Positions 54,469 through 62,070 of a stretch of 64,000 nt of DNA are shown here, piece by piece. Positions within the stretch are counted from its first letter, which is position 1; every line of letters begins with the position of its first letter. Below the pieces are notes generated by a model. It had not been told where the DNA came from. It was given only the letters and a program-made list of their open reading frames with translations, and made no database searches. Source of the DNA: Acidobacteriota bacterium (GTDB lineage: Bacteria > Acidobacteriota > Terriglobia > Terriglobales > Acidobacteriaceae); assembly GCA_021851335.1 (NCBI GenBank), contig JAJZEA010000013.1, forward strand, positions 1-64,000. Reading direction: 5' to 3'. The translations under genes and the position numbers were made by a program.

Positions 54469-56610
54469 ATGAAAGCGAAAAAAGTTCTGACAGGGCTGGT
54501 GCTGATGGCCTCGGCCTGGAGCGCGTGGTCGCAGACTGCGCCGAGCGAGGTGAAGGCGCAGGTGATGGCGCTCGAAAAAGCGGCACAAAAGTCGCATGGA
54601 TTCAACTCGGCAGCGATCTCGCCGGATGGAAAGCTTGTGGCCTACTCCGGCGCGGGCGCCATGGGTTCGCGCGTGATGGTCGCGGCGATCAGCGATCCGC
54701 AAAAGACGCTGACGGTGACCGCCCGAACCGACGACAAGGAGCGCTGCGGCGAAGGTCGCGTGACCTGGGCGCCGGACTCGAATCATCTCGCCTTCCTGAG
54801 CAACTGCGCCTCCGACGGTCACTCCCAGGAGGATGTATTCGTTGCAGCGCTCACCGGCGATCTCGCATCCGGACATGGAAAAGCCAAGGTTGCGCAGGTC
54901 TCCGACGCCAAGGGCGAAGTGGGTTATCCAACCTATTCTCCGGATGGCGAGCGCATTGCGTTTTTGTATGTGGAGGGCGCAACGCGCGCTGCCGGCGCCT
55001 TGGCCGCGATGAAGCCCTGGTCGGGCGTGATCGGCGAAGATGGCATCGAGGTGCAGCGCGTTGCCACGGTCGACGCGCGCGCGCTGAAGCCGATGAAGCC
55101 TGAGTTTGCCACGCCAGCCACGCTGCACGTTTATGAATACGATTGGTCTCCGGACTCGAAGAAGCTGGCCTACGTGGCCGCGAATCCTCCGGGCGAGGAC
55201 AACTGGTGGGTGGCAAATCTGTATGTGCAGCCGCTGGGCGGCGAGCCGCAGATAGTCTTCAATCCGACGAAGACGACCGGAGCGATGCATGGATTGCAGA
55301 TCGCCGTTCCGCGCTGGTCGCCCGATGGCAAGCGAATCGCCTTTATCGGCGGCCTGATGAGCGATCAGGGATCGACAGGCGGCGATGTGTGGATGGTTGC
55401 CTCTTCAGGAGCCAATGCGGAGTCGGGCTCTGTGGACCTGACCCCGGGGCGGATGGCGACTCCGGCATGGATGACCTGGGCCGACGATCAATCGATGTTT
55501 GTGAGCGAACTGCGTGGCGGCGAAAGCGACCTGGTTAAGATGACGCTTGCCGGCGATGGAACAGCAATCACCACAAGCTTCAGCGCGCCTGTCTATGCGC
55601 TGGCCGGCACGGTCGGCGATGGACGGCTGCACCTGAGCATCTCCGCGGCCAGCAACCATAAGGCATTTGTCTTCACGGCCAGCTCGTTCGCGCATCCGCC
55701 AGAGGTCTATCTGGCGCGAACCATGGGCACGATGGGCATGGGCTTTGCCGCGCTCACGCCGCTCACACAGGCTAACGTCGGCGTCGCCGAAGAAGCTGGA
55801 GCGCTGTGGGGCAAGACCATCTCCGTGAGCTGGACCGATGAAGGATTCCATGTGCAGGGCTGGCTCCATCTGCCCAAGGGTTTTGACCCCACGCAGCAGG
55901 CTGATGGAACGCACAAGTATCCGATGATCGTGCTGGTGCATGGCGGGCCGGCTGCGGCCACGATGTCGCGCTGGGGCGTGGGCGGCAGCTTGAATGCAGC
56001 CAGCTTTTCCGCCATGGGCTATTTTGTGCTGGAGCCGAATCCGCGTGGCAGCTACGGCCAGGGCGAGCAGTTTGCCGCGGCCAACCGCAAGGACTTTGGC
56101 TACGGCGATCTGCGCGACATTCTGAAGGGCGTGGACGCGGTGATTGCCCGCTATCCGGTCGATCAAAACCGCGTCGGCATCACGGGCTGGAGCTATGGTG
56201 GATTCATGACCATGTTTGCCGTCACCCAGACCACGCGTTTCCGCGCGGCAGTGGCCGGCGCCGGGCTGTCCAACTGGCAAAGCTACTACGGCGAAAACTC
56301 GATTGACCAGTGGATGATTCCCTACTTCGGCGCAAGCGTCTATGACGATCCTGCCGTGTATGCGAAGAGTTCGGCGATCAACTACATTCGCAACGTGAAG
56401 ACGCCCACGCTGGTGGTGGTGGGCGATCGCGACGGAGAGTGCCCCGCGCCGCAGTCGTTTGAGTTCTGGCATGCGCTGCGCGACGAACATGTGCCGACGC
56501 AGCTCGTCGTGTATCCCAACGAAGGGCACGGTTTCGTCGATCCCGAGCACCGGCTGGACGTGTTGATGCGCGCGGCGGCGTGGTTTGCCAAATACATGCC
56601 GGCCTCGTAA
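54469..56610 (+). CDS. S9-family prolyl oligopeptidase-like peptidase (DPP4/acylaminoacyl type)
   Basis: 713 residues from ATG 54469 (GGAGAG immediately upstream). Signal peptide about 1-21 (KVLTGLVLMASAWSAWS). The N-terminal half is a beta-propeller built from PD40-like repeats (VTWAPDSNHLAFLSN, PTYSPDGERIAFLYV, YDWSPDSKKLAYVAA, RWSPDGKRIAFIGG). The hydrolase domain has GWSYGGFMT with Ser575, Asp near 653-655 (VVGDRDGECP) and His687 (NEGHGF). Exported peptidase that trims oligopeptides. Follows kdsA by 47 nt but has its own SD. Confidence 0.93.
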   Translation: MKAKKVLTGLVLMASAWSAWSQTAPSEVKAQVMALEKAAQKSHGFNSAAISPDGKLVAYSGAGAMGSRVMVAAISDPQKTLTVTARTDDKERCGEGRVTWAPDSNHLAFLSNCASDGHSQEDVFVAALTGDLASGHGKAKVAQVSDAKGEVGYPTYSPDGERIAFLYVEGATRAAGALAAMKPWSGVIGEDGIEVQRVATVDARALKPMKPEFATPATLHVYEYDWSPDSKKLAYVAANPPGEDNWWVANLYVQPLGGEPQIVFNPTKTTGAMHGLQIAVPRWSPDGKRIAFIGGLMSDQGSTGGDVWMVASSGANAESGSVDLTPGRMATPAWMTWADDQSMFVSELRGGESDLVKMTLAGDGTAITTSFSAPVYALAGTVGDGRLHLSISAASNHKAFVFTASSFAHPPEVYLARTMGTMGMGFAALTPLTQANVGVAEEAGALWGKTISVSWTDEGFHVQGWLHLPKGFDPTQQADGTHKYPMIVLVHGGPAAATMSRWGVGGSLNAASFSAMGYFVLEPNPRGSYGQGEQFAAANRKDFGYGDLRDILKGVDAVIARYPVDQNRVGITGWSYGGFMTMFAVTQTTRFRAAVAGAGLSNWQSYYGENSIDQWMIPYFGASVYDDPAVYAKSSAINYIRNVKTPTLVVVGDRDGECPAPQSFEFWHALRDEHVPTQLVVYPNEGHGFVDPEHRLDVLMRAAAWFAKYMPAS

Positions 56611-56622
56611 ATTTTGGTGGGT

Positions 56623-56667
56623 GCGCAAAGCGGAGCGATGTTCTGAATCCGCTTTGCGCTTTCATTT
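56623..56667 (+). terminator. Intrinsic terminator after the S9 peptidase gene
   Basis: 12-bp perfect stem GCGCAAAGCGGA (56623-56634) with 56648-56659, 13-nt loop, then TTTCATTT. Confidence 0.88.
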
Positions 56668-56841
56668 GCCGACTCCATGCGTCCATTGAAGAAGCTTTTG
56701 CAAAGGACAGTCAGCAATAGGCAGGAGGACTGTCAAGGAATGCGGTCCTGCCTGTTACACTTGGGTTACGGAGTCCAGACAGGAATCCAAACGTTCTGAT
56801 GTTGACCGTTTTGTGCTGCGCGCACGGAACGGGGAGGATGC

Positions 56842-59148
56842 ATGCGGCGGTTGCTGACGCTAGTTTTTCTGATGTGCCTGACACTCCCTGCTGGCATGGT
56901 TCTGACGAGTTGCTCTCGTAATCCCCAGGGCGCTTACTGCAATGGTGAAGGTTTCGGCCTGAAGCTGACCGATGTTGCCTCGATCGATCTCGAGCCGAGG
57001 ACGACGGGCATCTCTCTGGCCTTTGGCCAGACGCAGCAACTCGCGACCCCGACAGCCTACACGTGCAAAGGGGCCAAGGCGAGCGTGACCAACTTCACCT
57101 ATGGCACCTCCAACAACCAGTTGCTGGATATTTCGCCGCAGGGAAATCTCTGCGCCGGCACCTGGAACCGGCGTACCGGCGGCGGCATTCCGGACTACAC
57201 CATCTGCAACTATCCCACGCCCGCGCCAACGACCAACGGCTTGCCTTATGGGTCGGTGACGGTAACGGCAACGGCAGAGTCTGTGGCATCGAATACAGTG
57301 ACGGTCTGGGTGCATGCGCAGGTCACCTCTGTCTCGCTTGTGCTGGAGCAACAGGGGACGACAACGCCGATCAGTGGCTGTCTTTCGCAAACCCAGACAG
57401 CGCAACTGGATTCGCAGGCTTACTACAGCGTGAATGGAACACAGACGCAGCTTTGCGGACCCAACTCAAAGACCGTTCCGGCCTGTTCGCAGGCGATCGG
57501 AAACCTGACCTACGCTTCACAGAACCCGACCATCGCCACGATTGACGAGTATGGCGTCATCACAGCGCAGCAGCCGGGAACCACCTACATCACCGCGTCC
57601 GTGGCCGGTTCCGGCTCGTCGGCGGGCGAGTTCTCCACCTGTCCGCCAGCCTCGATCAACATCACACTCAATGGCCAGACAACGGGCACGGTGACCCAAG
57701 GCGTGACGCAGAATCTGGTTACGACGGTTTACGACACCAAAGGCACCAAACTGACCGGTCTGTCGCTCGATTACCAGTCCACCAACCCGCTGAATATCTC
57801 GGCTGGCGCAGGCGGCACTGTCACCGCCAACTTCGCCGGACAAGCCGATATCTACGCGGTCTGTCAGCCGACCACCTGCAATACGGCCCCGATCGACGTC
57901 ATCGGTCTGAACCAGACGGGTACGCCGATCACCAGTAACAAGGTCACGATTACCACGCCGGGCATTGCAAGCACATTCCTCTGGCTGGCCAGCCCGCAGT
58001 CGCAGTACTTTGTTCCTGTGGAACTGCTGACAGGCACGCTGGGATCGACTGTCAAGCTGCCCTACTATCCGAATTCCATGGTCATGGATCGCGATGGAAA
58101 CAATCTGTACTTTGGCTCGACGCATGAGCTGATGGTCTACAGCACCACCACAAATGCACTGATCAAGGAAGATCCTACGGTGCAGGGCGTGGTGCTCGCA
58201 GTCTCGCCGGATAATCAACAGGTGTTGATCAGCGATCCTGTCCGCAAGCTTTTCTATCTGTATCGCGTCAGCGGCGGAAAATCCACGACGTTTGCCGGCG
58301 TGGGCAACTCTGCCTATTGGACGCCAGATGCCAAGACGCTCTATGCCGTCGGCACAGACTACTCGACCAACGGTGCCGGAACCCCGACACTCTTTGTCTA
58401 TAACGTGAATACGGGTTGGACGACCTATCCGCTGAACCAGACAACGCCCTCGCAAAGTCTGGCCATCACGGTGCCCAGCGTCGGCGCATTCCTGAGTGGA
58501 TACCCAACGCTGGCGCATGCCTGGTGTCCGAACCTGACACCCTCGCCGGGCTATCCGCAAGGACAGGCCTATCCGCAGGCGGCGCAGGTCAATGTGGAGA
58601 CGGATCAGTTGGCTGCCACCAACGACGGCCAGCACATTCTGGGTGTCGGCCTGAATGGCGGCACCACGCCCACACTCAGCGACATCAACATCCACCTGAG
58701 CGCCAGCCTCGTGACGGGCGCGTGTCCGGCAGCGGAGACTGGAATCACCATCGCAACGCCATTCAAGCAGGCACCATTGCCCTTCCAGGCAAGCGCCATC
58801 ACGGGGATCGATCCTTCGCCAGCGACCAATCTCTCGTTCATCACCTATGACGCGATCCAGGGCGCAACCAGCGGAGCTTCCCTGCCCTACTATCAGCCAA
58901 ACGCCAACGGTTCTCTGGGAACCATCGGTTCCGTAGCGCTCGCAGGAGGCGCAACCGCTCCACTGACAGGCATCTTCAGCCTGGACAACACACTGTTCTT
59001 CGTCTCCACGTCAGGCGACAATGCCGTGCATTACATCAGCACATCCAACCTGCAGGACACCAAGCAGATTACGCCCGGTCTGGTCGACGCGAATGGCAAT
59101 ATTGTTCCCGCAACGCTGCTGGCCGTGAAGCCAAGGCCAACAACGTAA
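56842..59148 (+). CDS. Ig-like/beta-propeller surface lipoprotein
   Basis: 768 residues from ATG 56842 (GGGGAGG 5 nt upstream). Lipobox LTSC gives acylated Cys near residue 24. Residues about 40-360 contain two or three Ig/BIG2-like strands blocks (TTYITASVAGS, SVTVTATAESVASNTVTV) with several Cys pairs (SGCLSQ, QLCGP, PACSQ). The second half is a seven-bladed-type propeller with repeated DG/DN turns (MVMDRDGNNLYFGS, LAVSPDNQQVLISD, YWTPDAKTLYAVG). No catalytic motif. Probably a surface adhesin or scaffold. Ends 25 nt before a strong terminator. Confidence 0.85.
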   Translation: MRRLLTLVFLMCLTLPAGMVLTSCSRNPQGAYCNGEGFGLKLTDVASIDLEPRTTGISLAFGQTQQLATPTAYTCKGAKASVTNFTYGTSNNQLLDISPQGNLCAGTWNRRTGGGIPDYTICNYPTPAPTTNGLPYGSVTVTATAESVASNTVTVWVHAQVTSVSLVLEQQGTTTPISGCLSQTQTAQLDSQAYYSVNGTQTQLCGPNSKTVPACSQAIGNLTYASQNPTIATIDEYGVITAQQPGTTYITASVAGSGSSAGEFSTCPPASINITLNGQTTGTVTQGVTQNLVTTVYDTKGTKLTGLSLDYQSTNPLNISAGAGGTVTANFAGQADIYAVCQPTTCNTAPIDVIGLNQTGTPITSNKVTITTPGIASTFLWLASPQSQYFVPVELLTGTLGSTVKLPYYPNSMVMDRDGNNLYFGSTHELMVYSTTTNALIKEDPTVQGVVLAVSPDNQQVLISDPVRKLFYLYRVSGGKSTTFAGVGNSAYWTPDAKTLYAVGTDYSTNGAGTPTLFVYNVNTGWTTYPLNQTTPSQSLAITVPSVGAFLSGYPTLAHAWCPNLTPSPGYPQGQAYPQAAQVNVETDQLAATNDGQHILGVGLNGGTTPTLSDINIHLSASLVTGACPAAETGITIATPFKQAPLPFQASAITGIDPSPATNLSFITYDAIQGATSGASLPYYQPNANGSLGTIGSVALAGGATAPLTGIFSLDNTLFFVSTSGDNAVHYISTSNLQDTKQITPGLVDANGNIVPATLLAVKPRPTT

Positions 59149-59172
59149 TCGCAGGCAGCGGCAGTGAACTGG

Positions 59173-59206
59173 CAGCCCGCTCTGGACCACCAGCGCGGGC
59201 TGTTTT
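59173..59206 (+). terminator. Intrinsic terminator after the propeller lipoprotein gene
   Basis: Stem CAGCCCGC-t-CTGG (59173-59185) pairs with CCAG-c-GCGGGCTG (59190-59202), one mismatch, 4-nt loop, then TTTT. Confidence 0.9.
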
Positions 59207-59346
59207 ATGGAACCCATCCGCAGGACGGATCGAAGAACCAGCCGAAGCACCTGCTGTAGAACCTGTCCGACGAAGCAGACGCACTTCCGTTTGCCGCGCT
59301 TCTGAATTCCGCCACTGCGGAAACCGAACCCGCGCGGGCCACACGA

Positions 59347-59352
59347 TAGAAT
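59347..59352 (+). promoter_or_regulatory. Candidate leaderless -10 box (TAGAAT) for the VOC-RibH gene
   Basis: TAGAAT ends 7 nt before ATG 59360, with no Shine-Dalgarno between. A start point at the A of the ATG is plausible. No FMN riboswitch pattern is seen in the upstream 150 bp. Confidence 0.45.
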
Positions 59353-59359
59353 CGAGATT

Positions 59360-60238
59360 ATGATCAAAGGGATCACAGTACTGCGTGCAGCAAAGTCTGC
59401 GGCGGATTACGAACGGCTGGCGGCATTCCTGACCGCTCTCGGCTTCGAGCCAGGGCGCGGATGGAACGAAAACGGAAGCGAGGGATCGTCCTTTCTGGCT
59501 CCGCTGGGCAATCTGGAGATCGTGCTCGGCGCGTTGCCCACGGCTGCGTCCGTGCTGGTCGAGGTGCGACAGCTCGATGCCGTACGCGAGGCTACCGCAC
59601 GGTGGGCAGCCGGGAGCGGCCTGGATGCGGCGGCCATTCATCTGACTGAGGTCGAAGAGACAAGCTGGAAGTCGCGCATCTTTCACGTCGAGCCAGTTTC
59701 CGGCGAGCGCTACAGCTTCTGGGAGTGGTCCGATCCGCTGCGGGGCAAGCCTGTGGCCGTCGAGGGCGATCTCTCCGCCGCGGGCATGCGTTTTGCCATC
59801 GTCGCGGCGCGCTGGAATGCAGTGATTACAGATCGCCTGCTTGAAGGCGCTTTGGATGCCTTGTTGCGCAGCGGAGCCAGCCGCAGGCATGTGCAGCTTG
59901 TCCGCGTGCCCGGAGCGTGGGAGGTGCCCGCGGCGGCACGGATGATCGCCGAGCAGCCCGCAGGCAGCGAAAAGGCCGTCGATGCCGTCATTGCGCTTGG
60001 TTGCCTGCTGCGTGGCGAAACGGCGCACTATGAGGCGATCTACAACGAAGTCGCGCGGGGAATTGGTCAAAGCCAGCAGGAAACCGGCGTGCCCCACGCC
60101 TTTGGCGTGCTCACCTGCGAGACGCTCGAACAGGCGCTCCATCGCGCCGGCATCAAGGCAGGCAACAAAGGATTTGAGGCTGCCGTTGCGGCCATCGAGA
60201 TGGTTTCTCTGCGCAGAAAGCTGAGTGAGAACGCATGA
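59360..60238 (+). CDS. ribH: Fusion of VOC/glyoxalase-like domain with lumazine synthase (RibH)
   Basis: 292 residues. C-terminal part (about 140-285) is 6,7-dimethyl-8-ribityllumazine synthase: ARWNAVITDRLLEGALDAL, VRVPGAWEVPAAARMIAE, ALGCLLRGETAHYEAI with the catalytic His223, GVLTCETLEQALHRAG and AGNKGFEAA. Condenses 5-amino-6-ribitylaminouracil with a butanone phosphate in riboflavin synthesis. The first 130 residues resemble a VOC domain, ending in SRIFHVEPVSGERYSFWEW. An internal Met143 would give a short normal RibH, but no SD precedes it. nusB overlaps the stop by 4 nt (ATGA). Confidence 0.88.
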   Translation: MIKGITVLRAAKSAADYERLAAFLTALGFEPGRGWNENGSEGSSFLAPLGNLEIVLGALPTAASVLVEVRQLDAVREATARWAAGSGLDAAAIHLTEVEETSWKSRIFHVEPVSGERYSFWEWSDPLRGKPVAVEGDLSAAGMRFAIVAARWNAVITDRLLEGALDALLRSGASRRHVQLVRVPGAWEVPAAARMIAEQPAGSEKAVDAVIALGCLLRGETAHYEAIYNEVARGIGQSQQETGVPHAFGVLTCETLEQALHRAGIKAGNKGFEAAVAAIEMVSLRRKLSENA

Positions 60239-60660
60239 CAACAGCGACGGGGCGCAGAAAAGCCCGCGAGATGGCCATGCAGATGCTATTCCAGGGCGAG
60301 ATGGGTAAGCAGACGCCCGACGAGGTTCGCAAGACGTTCTGGATGGCGCGCGAGGAGTCCGAGATGGAAACGCGCGGCTTTGCCGAGGATTTATATCGCG
60401 CCGCCACGCTCCATGCTGAAGAAATTGATCGACTGATTGAGGCTCATGCGCGAAACTGGAGACTGGAACGAATGCCAGCCGTGGACAGAAATGTGCTCCG
60501 CATGGCTGTGGCAGAGATGCTGGCCTACCGTTCGACACCGTTTCCTGTTGTGATCAATGAAGCGCTGGAGATAGCGCGGCGATATTCGGGGACTGAATCG
60601 ATTAGTTTTTTAAATGGCGTGCTGGACGCGCTGGCACGCGAGTTAATCGGGCGAATCTGA
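60235..60660 (+). CDS. nusB: Transcription antitermination factor NusB
   Basis: 141 residues. ATG overlaps the ribH stop (ATGA), the widespread ribH-nusB linkage. RKAREMAMQMLFQGEM at the N terminus and the typical NusB core AVDRNVLRMAVAEMLAY, PFPVVINEALEIARRYS, FLNGVLDALARELI. Binds boxA RNA with S10 in rRNA antitermination. Complete. Confidence 0.95.
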   Translation: MTTATGRRKAREMAMQMLFQGEMGKQTPDEVRKTFWMAREESEMETRGFAEDLYRAATLHAEEIDRLIEAHARNWRLERMPAVDRNVLRMAVAEMLAYRSTPFPVVINEALEIARRYSGTESISFLNGVLDALARELIGRI

Positions 60661-60686
60661 AATTGAATACGTTCAAAGGCGTAAGC

Positions 60687-61247
60687 ATGAAACATTCCCT
60701 GAAAATCGGGAGTTTGCTTCTGGTGGCGCTGGCGGTCGGCTGTCGCCAGCCACGCCCGCCGCTGAAGAATGGCTTTCTGCCCCCGGAACTGGAGCAGCAG
60801 CGTCCGCCCGCTGCGTCGCTTCCGGCCGTCTTCAGTCTGCCTGCTCGCGACGTCATCGACAGCACAATGGTGCCCAGCGTGACCCTGGCGACCACGGAGC
60901 CTGCACCGCGAACGATCCATCATCGCATCCACAAGCAGCCCCACACGGCTGACGATCCGGCGCAGCTTCAGGCCGGCAATCTGCAACCCGAGGTCAGCGC
61001 CATCGGTCAACTCTCCACCAGCGACACCAGCGCCGCTGCGCCAGACCGCATCCGCACCTCGATCACCGCTACGGAGAACACACTCAACGGAATTCACCGC
61101 GAACTGACACGACAGGAACAACACACTGTCGCGCAGATTCGAGAGTTCCTCAAAGAAGCGCGTCAGGCGCTGGTCACCGGCGACAGCGACGGCGCAGCCA
61201 TGCTCGCCGACAAGGCGAGAATCCTGCTGCGAGAGCTGCATCCCTGA
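60687..61247 (+). CDS. Putative small lipoprotein
   Basis: 186 residues from ATG 60687 (AAAGG 7 nt upstream). Lipobox LAVGC gives acylated Cys near residue 19 (HSLKIGSLLLVALAVGCRQP). The mature chain starts Pro/Arg rich. A C-terminal helix follows (TENTLNGIHRELTRQEQHTV, IREFLKEARQAL, LADKARILLREL), suggesting a coiled coil. Family not recognised. The stop lies inside an 11-12-bp tandem repeat. Probably in the ribH-nusB transcript, with a gap of 26 nt. Confidence 0.7.
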   Translation: MKHSLKIGSLLLVALAVGCRQPRPPLKNGFLPPELEQQRPPAASLPAVFSLPARDVIDSTMVPSVTLATTEPAPRTIHHRIHKQPHTADDPAQLQAGNLQPEVSAIGQLSTSDTSAAAPDRIRTSITATENTLNGIHRELTRQEQHTVAQIREFLKEARQALVTGDSDGAAMLADKARILLRELHP

Positions 61248-61271
61248 AGGCATCCCGGAAGCATCCCGGAC
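61238..61271. repeat. 11-12-bp tandem repeat spanning a stop codon, three units
   Basis: GCATCCCTGAAG (61238), GCATCCCGGAA (61250) and GCATCCCGGAC (61261). The stop TGA of the lipoprotein gene is 61245-61247, inside unit 1. Same arrangement as the S53 gene end at 46116-46159. Confidence 0.75.
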
Positions 61272-61416
61272 AAATTGACCGGTGTCCCCGTGGTGTCCTC
61301 TGCCCTGCCGCAGTTGCGCAAGTCGCTCCTGCCCCAGAGACAATTCTGGCGATGCCCGGCCTGTGCATGATCCGTCGATGGCGGCGACAGAATGGCCTGA
61401 GAGTGTTTGAATAAGG

Positions 61417-62070
61417 ATGATGCCACATACAGGCGCCTATCTGTTGCTGCTCTTTGCCATCTTTGTGGCGGGGATGCTGTTGATGCTGCTGGAGCTGACG
61501 CGGCTGGGCTATCTGTTGCGCGCCTCGATTCCGGATCGTCCACGTCGGCGGATGTTTCTGGCTTCGGTGGCGTTTTTTCTGACCTTTGCGGGAGTGCGGC
61601 TGCTGGTGCATCTGGTGATGGTGGGTTCGGGACCGTTTGCCTGGGTGATGGTGCGAGGGCGGCATATTCACCACCTGGTGTGGGGCATTCTGATTCTGCT
61701 GCTGGTGGGCTACGGATGGTTGATGGACCTGGGACGGTCGCATACCCCGACGGGAATCCTGATGAGCCGGATTCTGTCAATTTCCTATGGCGTGGGCGCG
61801 GCGCTGACGCTGGATGAGTTTGCGCTGTGGCTCAATCTGGACCCGAATGCCTATTGGCTGAGGCAGGGACGGCTAAGCATTGACGCGGTGGTGCTGTTTG
61901 GTTCGCTGCTGATGATGGGCGCTTGGGGAGCGCCGTTTTTTCAGGGATTGCAGCGGATCTGGCGGCGCGGCGGCAGTTCGATGCGTCGCAGGATCGGGCA
62001 GCCTAGACGGCGCTTGAAGTGGACTCGTCGGAGTAAAGCTGGGCGATCTGCGGAGCATAGCGCGCCGTGA
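61417..62070 (+). CDS. Integral membrane protein, hypothetical
   Basis: 217 residues, ATG 61417 or 61420. Five hydrophobic segments: LLLLFAIFVAGMLLMLLEL, MFLASVAFFLTFAGVRLLVH, HHLVWGILILLLVGYGWLM, SRILSISYGVGAALTLDEF, VVLFGSLLMMGAWGAPFF. Conserved-looking polar motif HIHHLVWG and LDEFALWL in the membrane region could bind metal or haem (inference). The C terminus is Arg rich (RRRIGQPRRRLKWTRRSK) and overlaps the convergent ligase gene by 68 bp. Function unknown. Confidence 0.7.
   Translation: MMPHTGAYLLLLFAIFVAGMLLMLLELTRLGYLLRASIPDRPRRRMFLASVAFFLTFAGVRLLVHLVMVGSGPFAWVMVRGRHIHHLVWGILILLLVGYGWLMDLGRSHTPTGILMSRILSISYGVGAALTLDEFALWLNLDPNAYWLRQGRLSIDAVVLFGSLLMMGAWGAPFFQGLQRIWRRGGSSMRRRIGQPRRRLKWTRRSKAGRSAEHSAP

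Noticed and set aside
59207-59346. FMN riboswitch upstream of ribH
   Set aside because: None of the conserved RFN segments is recognisable; the region only has a small TTCCGC/GCGGAA hairpin.
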